From positions 1 through 64,000 of the forward strand of contig JAFDVJ010000005.1 in assembly GCA_018269075.1 (NCBI GenBank): a stretch of 64,000 nt of DNA. Reading direction: 5' to 3'. Position 1 is the stretch's first letter; every line of letters starts with the position of its first letter. Source of the DNA: Acidobacteriota bacterium. Its GTDB lineage: Bacteria > Acidobacteriota > Blastocatellia > Pyrinomonadales > Pyrinomonadaceae. This document shows, in pieces, positions 52,296 to 59,464 of this stretch. The notes beneath the pieces were generated by a model that saw only the letters and a list, made by a program, of their open reading frames with translations, made no database searches and was not told the DNA's origin. Position numbers and translations under genes: made by a program.

Positions 52296-52979
52296 ATGAA
52301 AATCGAAAAAACGCTTGACGCGATCCACGAAAAAATAACGACCATCAGACTGCTGCAGATTTTTACGGCTTTTACGCGGCTGCTGCTCTTTGTCGGCTTT
52401 ACGCCGCCGAGCATCATCAAGATTCTGAACAAGCCGTTTACGGTGCTGCCGGATTCGAACCCGGTCGGCCATTATTTCAACGCGCTCTACCAGACCGGTT
52501 TTTATTACCAGTTTATCGGCTGGGCGCAGCTGACGGCGGCCGTCCTGCTGCTTTTCCCGCGGACCGCGCATCTCGGCGCGCTGATGTTTCTGCCGATCAT
52601 CGCGAACATCGCCGTCCTGACGACATCGGTCGGATTTCAGGGAACGTGGGTCGTGACGATCCTGATGACGCTCGCGGCCACCTATCTCGTGGCGTGGGAC
52701 TACGACCGGCTGAAGCCGATTCTTTTCAACCGGCGCCGGACAAACGCCGGTTTTCTGAAATTCGAATATCTCTGGCTGCCGTTTCTGTTCGCCATCGGCG
52801 GCGCGGCGGCCTCGGTTTTTGCGTGGTCGATCCGGCTCGGCAACGCTTCGGATTATTTTCGGATCGGCATTCTGATGACGTTCGCCGGTCTGATCTTCGG
52901 CGCTTTAGTGACGCTCCATCACCGGTTCATGAAAATCGGCGAGCTGGAAAACCCGCCGGAAATTCGGGTAGAATCGTGA
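52296..52979 (+). CDS. DoxX-like small membrane protein
   Basis: 227 aa with a GGGAG ribosome-binding site about 10 nt before ATG 52296. Four or five hydrophobic segments are near 22-42, 68-95, 98-120, 155-180 and 185-210. The order TRLLLFVGFTPPSIIKILNKPF, YQFIGWAQLTAAVLLLFPRTAHLGALMFLPIIANIAVLT suggests a DoxX/DoxD-like fold, often linked to redox or quinone-related functions, but the match is only general. Single gene; downstream of it lies an elaborate inverted repeat and then the macrodomain gene. Confidence 0.65.
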   Translation: MKIEKTLDAIHEKITTIRLLQIFTAFTRLLLFVGFTPPSIIKILNKPFTVLPDSNPVGHYFNALYQTGFYYQFIGWAQLTAAVLLLFPRTAHLGALMFLPIIANIAVLTTSVGFQGTWVVTILMTLAATYLVAWDYDRLKPILFNRRRTNAGFLKFEYLWLPFLFAIGGAAASVFAWSIRLGNASDYFRIGILMTFAGLIFGALVTLHHRFMKIGELENPPEIRVES

Positions 52980-52989
52980 CGGTGTGAGA

Positions 52990-53140
52990 ACTTAACCCAA
53001 AGGCGCAATGGCGCGAAGACGCAAAGGGTTTTCGGCCGGGTTTTCATCACGGCGGGCTCAGGTTCGGGTAAAACCTGAAGCCGCCGCAACGCAAAATACA
53101 TTAAAGATCTTTGTGCCTTCGCGCCTTCGCGTTAAATTCC
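52990..53140. repeat. Nested inverted repeat with nonamer arms
   Basis: Outer arms (52990-53030 and 53101-53139) are imperfect reverse complements built from a 9-bp unit of the type GGCGCGAAG. Inside is a separate hairpin, GGCGGGCTCAGGTT (53051-53064) with AACCTGAAGCCGCC (53072-53085) around a 7-nt loop. The whole fills the DoxX-like/macrodomain gap. The outer unit is related to the nonamer inside the glucoamylase signal peptide region (11907-11940). Confidence 0.8.
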
Positions 53141-53152
53141 CCCGATCAAACT

Positions 53153-53716
53153 ATGACGACGAATTTTCTCGACGGACGGGTGATCGTCGCGGTCGGCGAC
53201 ATCACCGAACAGGACACCCACGCGATCGTCAACGCGGCGAATTCGACGCTGCTCGGCGGGGGCGGCGTCGACGACGCGATTCACGGGAAAGGCGGCCGCG
53301 CGATCTACGACGAATGCCTGAAAATCCGGCAGACCGTTTATCCGGGCGGTCTCCCGACCGGAAAGGCTGTCATCACGCCGGGCGGCGATTTGAAAGCCCG
53401 GTTCGTGATCCACACGGTCGGGCCGGTTTACGGGATGAACGGCGGCCGCGACGCCGAGCTGCTCGCCGATTGCTATTTCAATTCCCTCGCCCTCGCCGCG
53501 GAAAAAAATCTCCGTTCGGTCGCCTTCCCGTCGATCTCGACCGGCGCGTTTCACTATCCGAAACACGAGGCGGCGCGGATTTCTTCGCGGGCGATTAATG
53601 ATTTTCTCGATCTTGACGATATTGTAAGTGAGGTTCGGCTTGTTTTTTTCTCCGAATCCGACGCCCGAATGTTTCTCAAACATCAAAACTTTATTGCCGG
53701 CCCCAAAACTGCGTAA
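53153..53716 (+). CDS. Macrodomain protein (ADP-ribose/O-acetyl-ADP-ribose deacylase type)
   Basis: 187 aa from ATG 53153; codons upstream to 53111 lie in the repeat and are not used. The macro domain has GDITEQDTHAIVNAANSTLLGGGGVDDAIHG at about 17-47 in pieces typical of the MacroD/YmdB group: NAAN at 29-32 and GGGGVD near 36-41. PSISTGAFHYP near 130 forms the second phosphate-binding loop. Removes acetyl or ADP-ribosyl groups from ADP-ribose adducts in the cytoplasm. Stand-alone gene. Confidence 0.92.
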   Translation: MTTNFLDGRVIVAVGDITEQDTHAIVNAANSTLLGGGGVDDAIHGKGGRAIYDECLKIRQTVYPGGLPTGKAVITPGGDLKARFVIHTVGPVYGMNGGRDAELLADCYFNSLALAAEKNLRSVAFPSISTGAFHYPKHEAARISSRAINDFLDLDDIVSEVRLVFFSESDARMFLKHQNFIAGPKTA

Positions 53717-53783
53717 AGCCAATAGATGCATCGATTTTAAGGAATTTTCAAAGCGGCCTCGACGGTTTCGATTCGAAACTAAT

Positions 53784-53812
53784 TTGCCGTTTTTCTCCCG
53801 ATGGTTTATAGT
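53784..53812 (+). promoter_or_regulatory. Sigma70-type promoter of the glucan phosphorylase gene
   Basis: TTGCCG (53784-53789), 17 bp, TATAGT (53807-53812), predicted start near 53819, about 40 nt before ATG 53858. No ribosome-binding site precedes that ATG; AAGGAG instead lies just after it. Confidence 0.6.
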
Positions 53813-53857
53813 TTTTGAATCTCTTCTAGTTTAAAGCCAAACATTAATTTTAGTGCT

Positions 53858-56053
53858 ATGAAGGAGTTTTCAACAGAAGCCTTAGAAACAATGCAGTCAG
53901 CAGTTAGTTTACAGCCCGAACAAAGTTTCCGGGCCAATTTCGATTATCCGAAAAAATTCCCCGACAATCTGCAGGCCCTCGAAACGATCGCGTGGAATTA
54001 TTACTGGTCGTGGGCGGGCGGCACCGACATTTTTCGCGAGCTCGATCCCACGCTCTGGGAAAAATGCGAGCAGAATCCGCGTCTTTTATTGAAAAACGTC
54101 GAGGAAATCAGGCTCTGGCAGAGATCTCTCGACGCCGATTACGTCGCCAAAGTTAACCGGTTCGCCCTCAAAATGGAGCGCTATCTCGGTCAGGAGCCGC
54201 AGCCGTCGGGCCGCGTCACGAATGAAAATCCGGCCGCTTATTTCTGCGCCGAGTTCGGCGTTCACAATTCGCTGCCGAATTATTCGGGCGGCCTCGGCAT
54301 TCTCGCCGGCGACCATCTGAAATCGGCGTCCGACCTGAACGTCCCGCTTGTCGCAATCGGGCTGCTCTACCGCTACGGCTATTTCCGGCAGAAAATCGCG
54401 CACGACGGCTGGCAGGAAGAACGCTATTACGACAATTTCGACACCGAGCTCGCCCTCAAACCGGTGATGGGCGAACGCGGCGAGCGCGTCCTGATCTCGG
54501 TCAAGATTCGCGGCCGCCGGGTCTTTGCGCAGGGCTGGCTGGCCGAGGTCGGCCGCATCAAGCTGTATCTGCTCGACACGAACCTGCCGGTCAACAACGA
54601 GGTCGACCGGCTGATCACCGGCCATCTTTACGGCGGCGACACCGAAACGCGCATCGTCCAGGAAAAAATTCTCGGGATGGGCGGCGTCCGTTTTCTCCGC
54701 AAGCTCAATTACGCGCCGTCGGTCTTTCATCTGAACGAGGGACACTCGGCCTTTCTGACGCTCGAGCTCGCCCGCGAGTATCTCGAAGCGAACCCCGAAG
54801 CGACCTTCGAGGAAGCCGTCGCCAATGTCCGCGAGCAGTGCGTTTTCACGACGCACACGCCGGTCGAGGCCGGCAACGACGTCTTTCCGATCGGCACGCT
54901 CTGCGGCTGTTTCTCGACCGACTACATCGAATCGCTGAAGCTCACGCCCGAACAGTTCTTCGCGCTCGGCCGGACCAATCCGGACGACGAAAACGAGGGC
55001 TTCGGAATGACGCCGCTCGCGCTCCGGATGGCCCGCTCGGCCAACGGCGTCAGCGAAAAACACGGCGAAGTCTCGCGCGACCTCTGGCTCAAGATGTTTC
55101 CCGAAGGCACCAAAAACGAGGACGTGCCGATCACCCACATCACGAACGGCGTCCACGCGCCGACCTGGATCGCGCCGACGCTCAAGGACATTTACGAAAA
55201 ACATATCGGCGAAAACTGGTTCGAGACGCTGCGCGACGGCGAGGCCTGGCGCGCGGCCGTCGAACGGATTCCCGACGCCGAGATCTGGAACGCCCACTGC
55301 CGGCTCAAAGAGCTTTTGATCGCCTTTATCCGGTACAAGACGCTCGTTCACGACACCGGCTCGCACAACACGATCAACGAGCATTCGGACACGCGCCAGC
55401 TTTTCGACCCGAAGCTGCTGACGATCGGATTTGCGCGCCGCGTTGCCGCCTACAAACGCTGGAATCTTCTGATGACCGATCTCGAACGGCTGCTCCGGCT
55501 CGTCGACAATTCGGAACATCCGGTCCAGTTCGTCTTCGCCGGCAAGGCGCACCCGCAGGACCGCGTCGGCAAACAGCTGCTCCAGAACCTGATGCGGATC
55601 AACCATAACTCGAACTGGCAGAACCGCGCCGTCTTTGTCGAGGATTACGATCAGGAAGTCGCGCGCTATCTCGTGCAGGGCGTCGACGTCTGGATGAACG
55701 TCCCGCGCCGCCCGCTCGAAGCCTCGGGCACGAGCGGCCAGAAATCGGCGATGAACGGCGGGCTGAACTTCTCGATTCTCGACGGCTGGTGGATCGAGGG
55801 CTACAACGGCACGAACGGTTTTTCGATCGGCGAGCTGAACGTCGGCGACGATCAGGCGGAGATCGATTTCGAAGACGCCGAATCGCTGTATTCGGTGCTC
55901 GAAAAAGAGATCGTGCCCGATTACTACACGAAAAACGAGGACGGGCTGCCGGTCAACTGGATCCGCCGGATGAAAAACGCGCTCGTCACGCTGACACCGC
56001 AGTTTTCGAGCGACCGGATGGTCCGCGACTACCTCGAAAAGATTTATTGCTGA
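53858..56053 (+). CDS. glgP: Alpha-glucan (glycogen/maltodextrin) phosphorylase
   Basis: 731-aa GT35 enzyme releasing glucose-1-phosphate from alpha-1,4-glucans, with pyridoxal phosphate cofactor. The N-terminal DUF3417-like part (NLQALETIAWNYYWSWAGG) and AAYFCAEFGVHNSLPNYSGGLGILAGDHLKSASD (cited in parts: FCAEFG, GGLGILAGDH) mark the short bacterial subfamily. VFHLNEGHSAF near 290 and SGTSGQKSAMNGG near 625-637 hold substrate-binding residues and the probable PLP lysine. Works with MalQ (23621) although the two genes are 30 kb apart. Followed by an intrinsic terminator. Confidence 0.95.
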   Translation: MKEFSTEALETMQSAVSLQPEQSFRANFDYPKKFPDNLQALETIAWNYYWSWAGGTDIFRELDPTLWEKCEQNPRLLLKNVEEIRLWQRSLDADYVAKVNRFALKMERYLGQEPQPSGRVTNENPAAYFCAEFGVHNSLPNYSGGLGILAGDHLKSASDLNVPLVAIGLLYRYGYFRQKIAHDGWQEERYYDNFDTELALKPVMGERGERVLISVKIRGRRVFAQGWLAEVGRIKLYLLDTNLPVNNEVDRLITGHLYGGDTETRIVQEKILGMGGVRFLRKLNYAPSVFHLNEGHSAFLTLELAREYLEANPEATFEEAVANVREQCVFTTHTPVEAGNDVFPIGTLCGCFSTDYIESLKLTPEQFFALGRTNPDDENEGFGMTPLALRMARSANGVSEKHGEVSRDLWLKMFPEGTKNEDVPITHITNGVHAPTWIAPTLKDIYEKHIGENWFETLRDGEAWRAAVERIPDAEIWNAHCRLKELLIAFIRYKTLVHDTGSHNTINEHSDTRQLFDPKLLTIGFARRVAAYKRWNLLMTDLERLLRLVDNSEHPVQFVFAGKAHPQDRVGKQLLQNLMRINHNSNWQNRAVFVEDYDQEVARYLVQGVDVWMNVPRRPLEASGTSGQKSAMNGGLNFSILDGWWIEGYNGTNGFSIGELNVGDDQAEIDFEDAESLYSVLEKEIVPDYYTKNEDGLPVNWIRRMKNALVTLTPQFSSDRMVRDYLEKIYC

Positions 56054-56073
56054 AGCCGATCCAATGGTATGAT

Positions 56074-56116
56074 GGATAACTGATGCGGCAGCGCATCGGT
56101 TATCCTTTTAATTTGG
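56074..56116 (+). terminator. Strong intrinsic terminator after glgP
   Basis: GGATAACTGATGCG (56074-56087) pairs with CGCATCGGTTATCC (56092-56105) over 14 bp with one G-T pair and a GCAG tetraloop, followed by TTTTAATTT. It ends only 7 nt before the next gene's start, and its tail overlaps GGGAGG (56115-56120), the next ribosome-binding site, so it may also act as a leader attenuator for that gene. Confidence 0.88.
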
Positions 56117-56123
56117 GAGGCGT

Positions 56124-56840
56124 ATGGAACCAACTGAATTCAGAACCGGCGTCATTAAGGCGATCGACTGCTACAAGGAAGCGTGGGAAATAATGAAGCC
56201 GCAATACTGGCTGCTCTTTGCGGTCGTGCTGGTCGGCGCGATGATCGGCGGTTTTACCCTTTACATCCTTTTCGGCGCGATGGCCTGCGGAATGTATTAC
56301 TGCTTTTTAAGGGTCATCGACGGCCGCGAGTTTAAGTTCGAGGATCTTTTCAAGGGTTTTCGCTACTGGCTGCCGGGTCTGATCGTCGGCTTTTTCATCT
56401 TCGTCCCGCTGATCATCATTTACGGGATCATCTATGTTCCGACGCTCGTCACGATCGCCCGGAATCCGAATATCAAGCCGGATCAACTGATGACCGTGAT
56501 GGGGACGAGCTTTATCATCGACATCATCTTCTCGATCGGGATGGTCTGCCTGCACACGCTGATTATGTTCGCCTTTCCGCTGATCGTCGACCGCAATCTT
56601 TCGGGCGTCAAGGCGATGACGACCAGCGCGCGGGCGGTCTGGGCCAATCTGAGCGGCGTCGCCGGTCTGTTCGGCGTCGGATTTCTCGTCTCGCTGGTCA
56701 GTATGATGGCCTGCGGCGTCGGGATATATTTCTCGATCCCGCTGGTTTTCGGGGCGACCGCGCTGGCCTACCGGAAGATTTTTCCGGCGCTCGAGCTTAG
56801 TTTGGATTCGCCGGCGCCGGAATTTTATCGCACTACATAA
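56124..56840 (+). CDS. Hypothetical integral membrane protein
   Basis: 238 aa, family not recognised. GGGAGG lies 3 nt before the ATG. About five hydrophobic segments: 30-50, 52-65, 85-110, 130-160 and 180-215. The N-terminal helix ECYKEAWEIMKPQYWLL-like start (AIDCYKEAWEIMKPQYW) and glycine-rich transmembrane pairs recall proteins annotated as glycerophosphodiesterase-like membrane domains or YciC-type integral membrane proteins. The gene follows glgP after a terminator and is 12 bp from ytxJ. Confidence 0.7.
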   Translation: MEPTEFRTGVIKAIDCYKEAWEIMKPQYWLLFAVVLVGAMIGGFTLYILFGAMACGMYYCFLRVIDGREFKFEDLFKGFRYWLPGLIVGFFIFVPLIIIYGIIYVPTLVTIARNPNIKPDQLMTVMGTSFIIDIIFSIGMVCLHTLIMFAFPLIVDRNLSGVKAMTTSARAVWANLSGVAGLFGVGFLVSLVSMMACGVGIYFSIPLVFGATALAYRKIFPALELSLDSPAPEFYRTT

Positions 56841-56852
56841 GTTTTATCTGAA

Positions 56853-57179
56853 ATGGCAAATTTTATTGAAATTGAAACTCTCGAAGATCTCGAACGGATT
56901 TTTGAAAAATCGAAACATCAGTCGGTCGTATTGTTCAAACACTCGGTCACCTGTCCGATCAGCACGGGCGTATATTACGAGATGAACGCCGTCGACGGCG
57001 ACGTCAATCTCGTCGTCGTCCAGGCGGCGCGCGCGATCTCCAACGAGATCGCCGCGAAAACCGGCATTCGCCACGAATCGCCGCAGGCGATCGTCCTGAA
57101 AGGCGGCCGCGCCGTTTTTCACGCCTCGCATTACGACATCACGGCCAACGACATCAAACGGGTGACGAGTAACGAGTAA
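56853..57179 (+). CDS. ytxJ: YtxJ-like thioredoxin-fold redox protein
   Basis: 108-aa monothiol bacilliredoxin-type protein (YtxJ/DUF2847). The redox motif HSVTCPIS is at 30-37 with Cys34 as the likely active site, followed by a thioredoxin-like beta strand VNLVVVQAARAISNEIAAKTG. The family reduces protein-bacillithiol mixed disulfides, so the organism may make bacillithiol. The last residues TSNE and the stop codon are encoded by the first units of a heptamer array, so the 3' end has probably been replaced or extended by repeat sequence. Confidence 0.88.
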   Translation: MANFIEIETLEDLERIFEKSKHQSVVLFKHSVTCPISTGVYYEMNAVDGDVNLVVVQAARAISNEIAAKTGIRHESPQAIVLKGGRAVFHASHYDITANDIKRVTSNE

Positions 57180-57257
57180 CGAGTCGAGAGTCGAGAGTCG
57201 AGAGCCAAAGGAAAAAAGTCAATCGGACTCTCCACTCTCCACTCTCCACTCTCCACT
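57165..57257 (+). repeat. Inverted heptamer array overlapping the ytxJ stop codon
   Basis: The left arm (57165-57205) has three units of ACGAGTA/C and three of GAGAGTC. The right arm (57226-57257) has four and a half units of ACTCTCC. The left arm includes the last codons and stop of ytxJ. The right arm ends 6 nt before the DUF971 start. The arms match partly, left units being GAGAGTC rather than GGAGAGT. Confidence 0.9.
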
Positions 57258-57263
57258 AATTTT

Positions 57264-57554
57264 ATGGTAGAACCGGTTCAAATCATCGAAGAAAGCGACC
57301 GCGAATTGGCGATCAAATGGTCGGACGACGCGGAAACGAATTACAATGCGCCGCAGCTGCGGCGGGCCTGCCCGTGCGCCTCGTGCGTCAACGAATGGAC
57401 GGGCGAAAAAATTCTGCGCGAAGACAGCGTTCCGGACGACATTTTCGTCTCCTCGATCTCGGTCGTCGGCCGCTACGCGCTCAATTTTCACTTTTCCGAC
57501 GGCCACAACACGGGAATTTTTACTTTTCAGTATTTGAGAAAACTTGCGGAATGA
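57264..57554 (+). CDS. DUF971 domain protein
   Basis: 96 aa, the size of stand-alone DUF971 proteins, which resemble the N-terminal domain of gamma-butyrobetaine hydroxylase. Residues ELAIKWSDDAETNYNAPQLRRACPCASC: cysteines at 36, 38 and 41 are the conserved cluster that may bind a metal; LNFHFSDGHNTGIFTFQYLR is the usual ending. Some family members are linked to iron-sulfur protein maturation (ApbC neighbourhood), which cannot be shown here. Start at 57264 has no Shine-Dalgarno sequence, only the repeat arm and AATTTT. Confidence 0.88.
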   Translation: MVEPVQIIEESDRELAIKWSDDAETNYNAPQLRRACPCASCVNEWTGEKILREDSVPDDIFVSSISVVGRYALNFHFSDGHNTGIFTFQYLRKLAE

Positions 57555-57556
57555 GA

Positions 57557-57632
57557 GTTTCGGAAGTTCAGGAAGTTCAGGAAGTTCAGGATGAAATCAA
57601 CCAACTTCCCAAACTTCCCAAACTTCCCGAAC
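57557..57632 (+). repeat. Inverted nonamer array after the DUF971 gene
   Basis: The left arm (57559-57592) has three copies of GGAAGTTCA; the right arm (57602-57632) has three of ACTTCCCAA. They pair with regular G-T or mismatch positions around a loop of about 10 nt. The unit AACTTCCC recurs at 63542-63572. The array fills the gap to the next gene. Confidence 0.9.
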
Positions 57633-57644
57633 TAAAAAAGAAGT

Positions 57645-57920
57645 ATGATGCAGGAAAAAGATATTTTCGACGAAAAAACCGAGGTCAAAAAGGCGACTTA
57701 TGCGTGCCCGAACTGCCGCGAGCGCAACGAGTACGACGTGCGCTGGATGAAGCGCACCAAAAAGAAGAACCCGCCGCGCCACCTGAACCAGCAGGATCAG
57801 GCGCGCTTTCAGAAATCCCGCGATTATATGGTGCGGATCGACGATATGCTGGTCTGCAAAAATATGCGCTGCCGCCGGCGTTTCGACATTCCGTCCTCGC
57901 AGACGGTCGTCTTTATTTGA
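57645..57920 (+). CDS. Small zinc-ribbon protein
   Basis: 91 aa, family not recognised. Two cysteine pairs, CPNC (21-24) and CKNMRC (71-76), could bind one zinc ion. Between them lies a strongly basic stretch (RWMKRTKKKNPPRH) suited to nucleic-acid contact. No signal peptide. Start at 57645, or the second ATG directly after it. Lies in a series of four short co-directional genes separated by inverted repeat arrays. Function unknown; RNA or DNA binding is only inferred from charge and zinc sites. Confidence 0.72.
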   Translation: MMQEKDIFDEKTEVKKATYACPNCRERNEYDVRWMKRTKKKNPPRHLNQQDQARFQKSRDYMVRIDDMLVCKNMRCRRRFDIPSSQTVVFI

Positions 57921-57922
57921 GC

Positions 57923-58003
57923 GGAGAGTAGAGAGTGGAGAGTGGAGAGTCCGATTGGTTTATTTTCCTCAGACTCTCCACTCTCCACTCTCCACTCTCT
58001 ACT
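57923..58003 (+). repeat. Inverted GTGGAGA heptamer array after the zinc-ribbon gene
   Basis: The left arm (57923-57950) has AGTAGAG then three GTGGAGA-type units. The right arm (57973-58003) is its reverse complement with one more unit, and the odd outer unit AGTAGAG is matched by CTCTACT at the outer right end. Loop about 22 nt. The shared variant suggests that one arm was copied from the other. Confidence 0.93.
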
Positions 58004-58052
58004 ATTTACCCTCCCGATATGGTATCCTTTTGATATGAACAAGGAGGGCAAA

Positions 58053-58463
58053 ATGGACAATCAAGAGGATAAAGATATGATTTCAGGGAAAGATTTGGAA
58101 TTTTACGAAAACGAAGATCCCCCCGACGAAGAAATCAAGGAATTTATGGACGAAGAGATCGCTCACGCGCCGCAGGCTCCGAGCGAACTGAACGAACGGC
58201 TTCACGTTCATCATTCGTCCTCGCCGGCCGATTCGGGCGGCGACATCGACGCCGAATGGGAAGAAGTGAATTCGAGCGGGTCGGAAGCGTTTTCCGGTCA
58301 TAACCCGACGCCCGATCAATCCGACGTCGAAGAAAACGCACACGCGATGGGGATCGATTTCGAGGACAACGAGCCGCTTGATTTTCTCGAAAAGATGGAA
58401 AAACGCGACCGCGAGCGCTTCGAGCTCAACCAGAACTCAAAAACCGGCAGCGATATGATCTGA
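58053..58463 (+). CDS. DUF6335-like acidic protein
   Basis: 136 aa from ATG 58053, chosen because AAGGAGGG lies at the ideal distance before it; the ATG at 58035 lies upstream of that site. Very acidic, predicted mostly disordered. The segment GGDIDAEWEEVNSSGSEAF, then NPTPDQSDVEENAHAMGIDFEDNEPL matches my recollection of DUF6335, a small cyanobacterial/acidobacterial family of unknown function, ending in a KMEKRDRERFEL-type helix. The first half has no recognisable domain. Last gene of the short-protein series; convergent with the slipin gene. Confidence 0.75.
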   Translation: MDNQEDKDMISGKDLEFYENEDPPDEEIKEFMDEEIAHAPQAPSELNERLHVHHSSSPADSGGDIDAEWEEVNSSGSEAFSGHNPTPDQSDVEENAHAMGIDFEDNEPLDFLEKMEKRDRERFELNQNSKTGSDMI

Positions 58464-58485
58464 CGCCGCCGCCGACCGACCACGG

Positions 58486-58557
58486 ATCACAGATTACAAA
58501 TTTCCGGTCACGAAGACTTTCTTCCTTATCGGATATCTGTAATCTGTGATTTTTTTA
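58486..58557. terminator. Inverted repeat with T tract between convergent genes
   Basis: ATCACAGATTACA (58486-58498) and TGTAATCTGTGAT (58538-58550) are perfect reverse complements with a 39-nt loop, followed by TTTTTTT. The right arm is made of ATCTGTA/ATCTGTG heptads, so it belongs to the same array type while serving as a terminator for the DUF6335 gene. Confidence 0.75.
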
Positions 58558-59325
58558 CTCCGGATTTTCCTTTTTCGCCATCATTTCGGCAAAGCTCCTC
58601 GCCGCGCTCGAAAACTCCGACGGGATCAGGATGACGGTCGTCGTGTTGTTGTCGATGCCGATCTCGGACAGCATCTGCATCCGCCGCAGTTCGAGCGCGA
58701 GCGGGCTTTCCTCCATCTGGCGCGCGCCCTGCGTGAGTTTGATCGAGGCGTCGAGCTCGGCTTCGGCCTTGATCAGGCGCGCCCGTTTCTCGCGGATCGC
58801 CTCGGCCTCGCGGGCCATCGCGCGCTGCATCGATTCGGGAATCTCGACGTCCTTCATCTCGACCATCTCGATCTTGATGCCCCACGGCTGGGTCGCCGCA
58901 TCGACGATCTTCTGCAGCGTCTGGTTGATCTTCTCGCGCTCTTTCAAAACCTCGTCCAATAAATGCTGGCCGATGATGTTTCGGAGAGCCGTCACCGAAA
59001 ACTGGTAGACCGCCTGATTGTAATTCGCGACTTCGAGAATCGACTTCGCCGAATCGACGATCCGGAACCACAAAACGGCGTTGACCTTGATCGTCACGCT
59101 GTCCTTGGTGATCGTCTCCTGCTGTTCGAGATCGACGGTCTTGGTGCGAATATCGACTTTTTGCTGCGTATCGAGGATCGGGATCAGATAGTAAAGCCCC
59201 GGCCCCTTGATGCCGATAAAACGGCCGAGCCGGAAGACGATCGCCCGCTCGTACTCCTGCGCGACGCGCAGTCCCGAAAGCAGGAAAACGACGATCAAAA
59301 GCGGAAAAATCAAGATATACGGCAT
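58555..59325 (-). CDS. Slipin (SPFH/stomatin-family membrane protein)
   Basis: 256 aa. An N-terminal membrane anchor (2-18) is followed by the SPFH domain beginning VAQEYERAIVFRLGRFIGIKGPGLYYLIP (cited by parts) at about 21-50, with the typical YNQAVYQFSVTALRNIIGQHLLDEVL segment. A coiled-coil region near 175-220 (EAEAIREKRARLIKAEAELD) leads to a short C-terminus. Slipins form ring-like oligomers on the inner membrane and are often paired with an NfeD protease partner, which is absent here. ATG at 59325. Confidence 0.95.
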   Translation of the reverse strand: MPYILIFPLLIVVFLLSGLRVAQEYERAIVFRLGRFIGIKGPGLYYLIPILDTQQKVDIRTKTVDLEQQETITKDSVTIKVNAVLWFRIVDSAKSILEVANYNQAVYQFSVTALRNIIGQHLLDEVLKEREKINQTLQKIVDAATQPWGIKIEMVEMKDVEIPESMQRAMAREAEAIREKRARLIKAEAELDASIKLTQGARQMEESPLALELRRMQMLSEIGIDNNTTTVILIPSEFSSAARSFAEMMAKKENPE

Positions 59326-59336
59326 AGTTTTGTAAA

Positions 59337-59464
59337 AGTCCTGAGTCTTGAGTCTTAAGTCTTGAGTCCTCGTTTCTGACTTTGATCATTGCTGTTGATC
59401 CTGGATTTCGACCCAAGACTCAAGACTCAAGACTCAAGACTTAAGACTCAAGACTCAAGACTCA
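59337..59464 (-). repeat. Inverted AGTCTTG heptamer array between asparaginase and slipin genes
   Basis: The left arm (59337-59370) has five units AGTCYTR; the right arm (59415-59464) has seven units of AGACTYA. The AGTCTTA variant on the left has a matching TAAGACT-type unit on the right. The right arm ends inside the stop codon of the upstream gene (59462-59464). The left arm and start of the loop are almost identical to those at 61623-61655. Confidence 0.93.
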
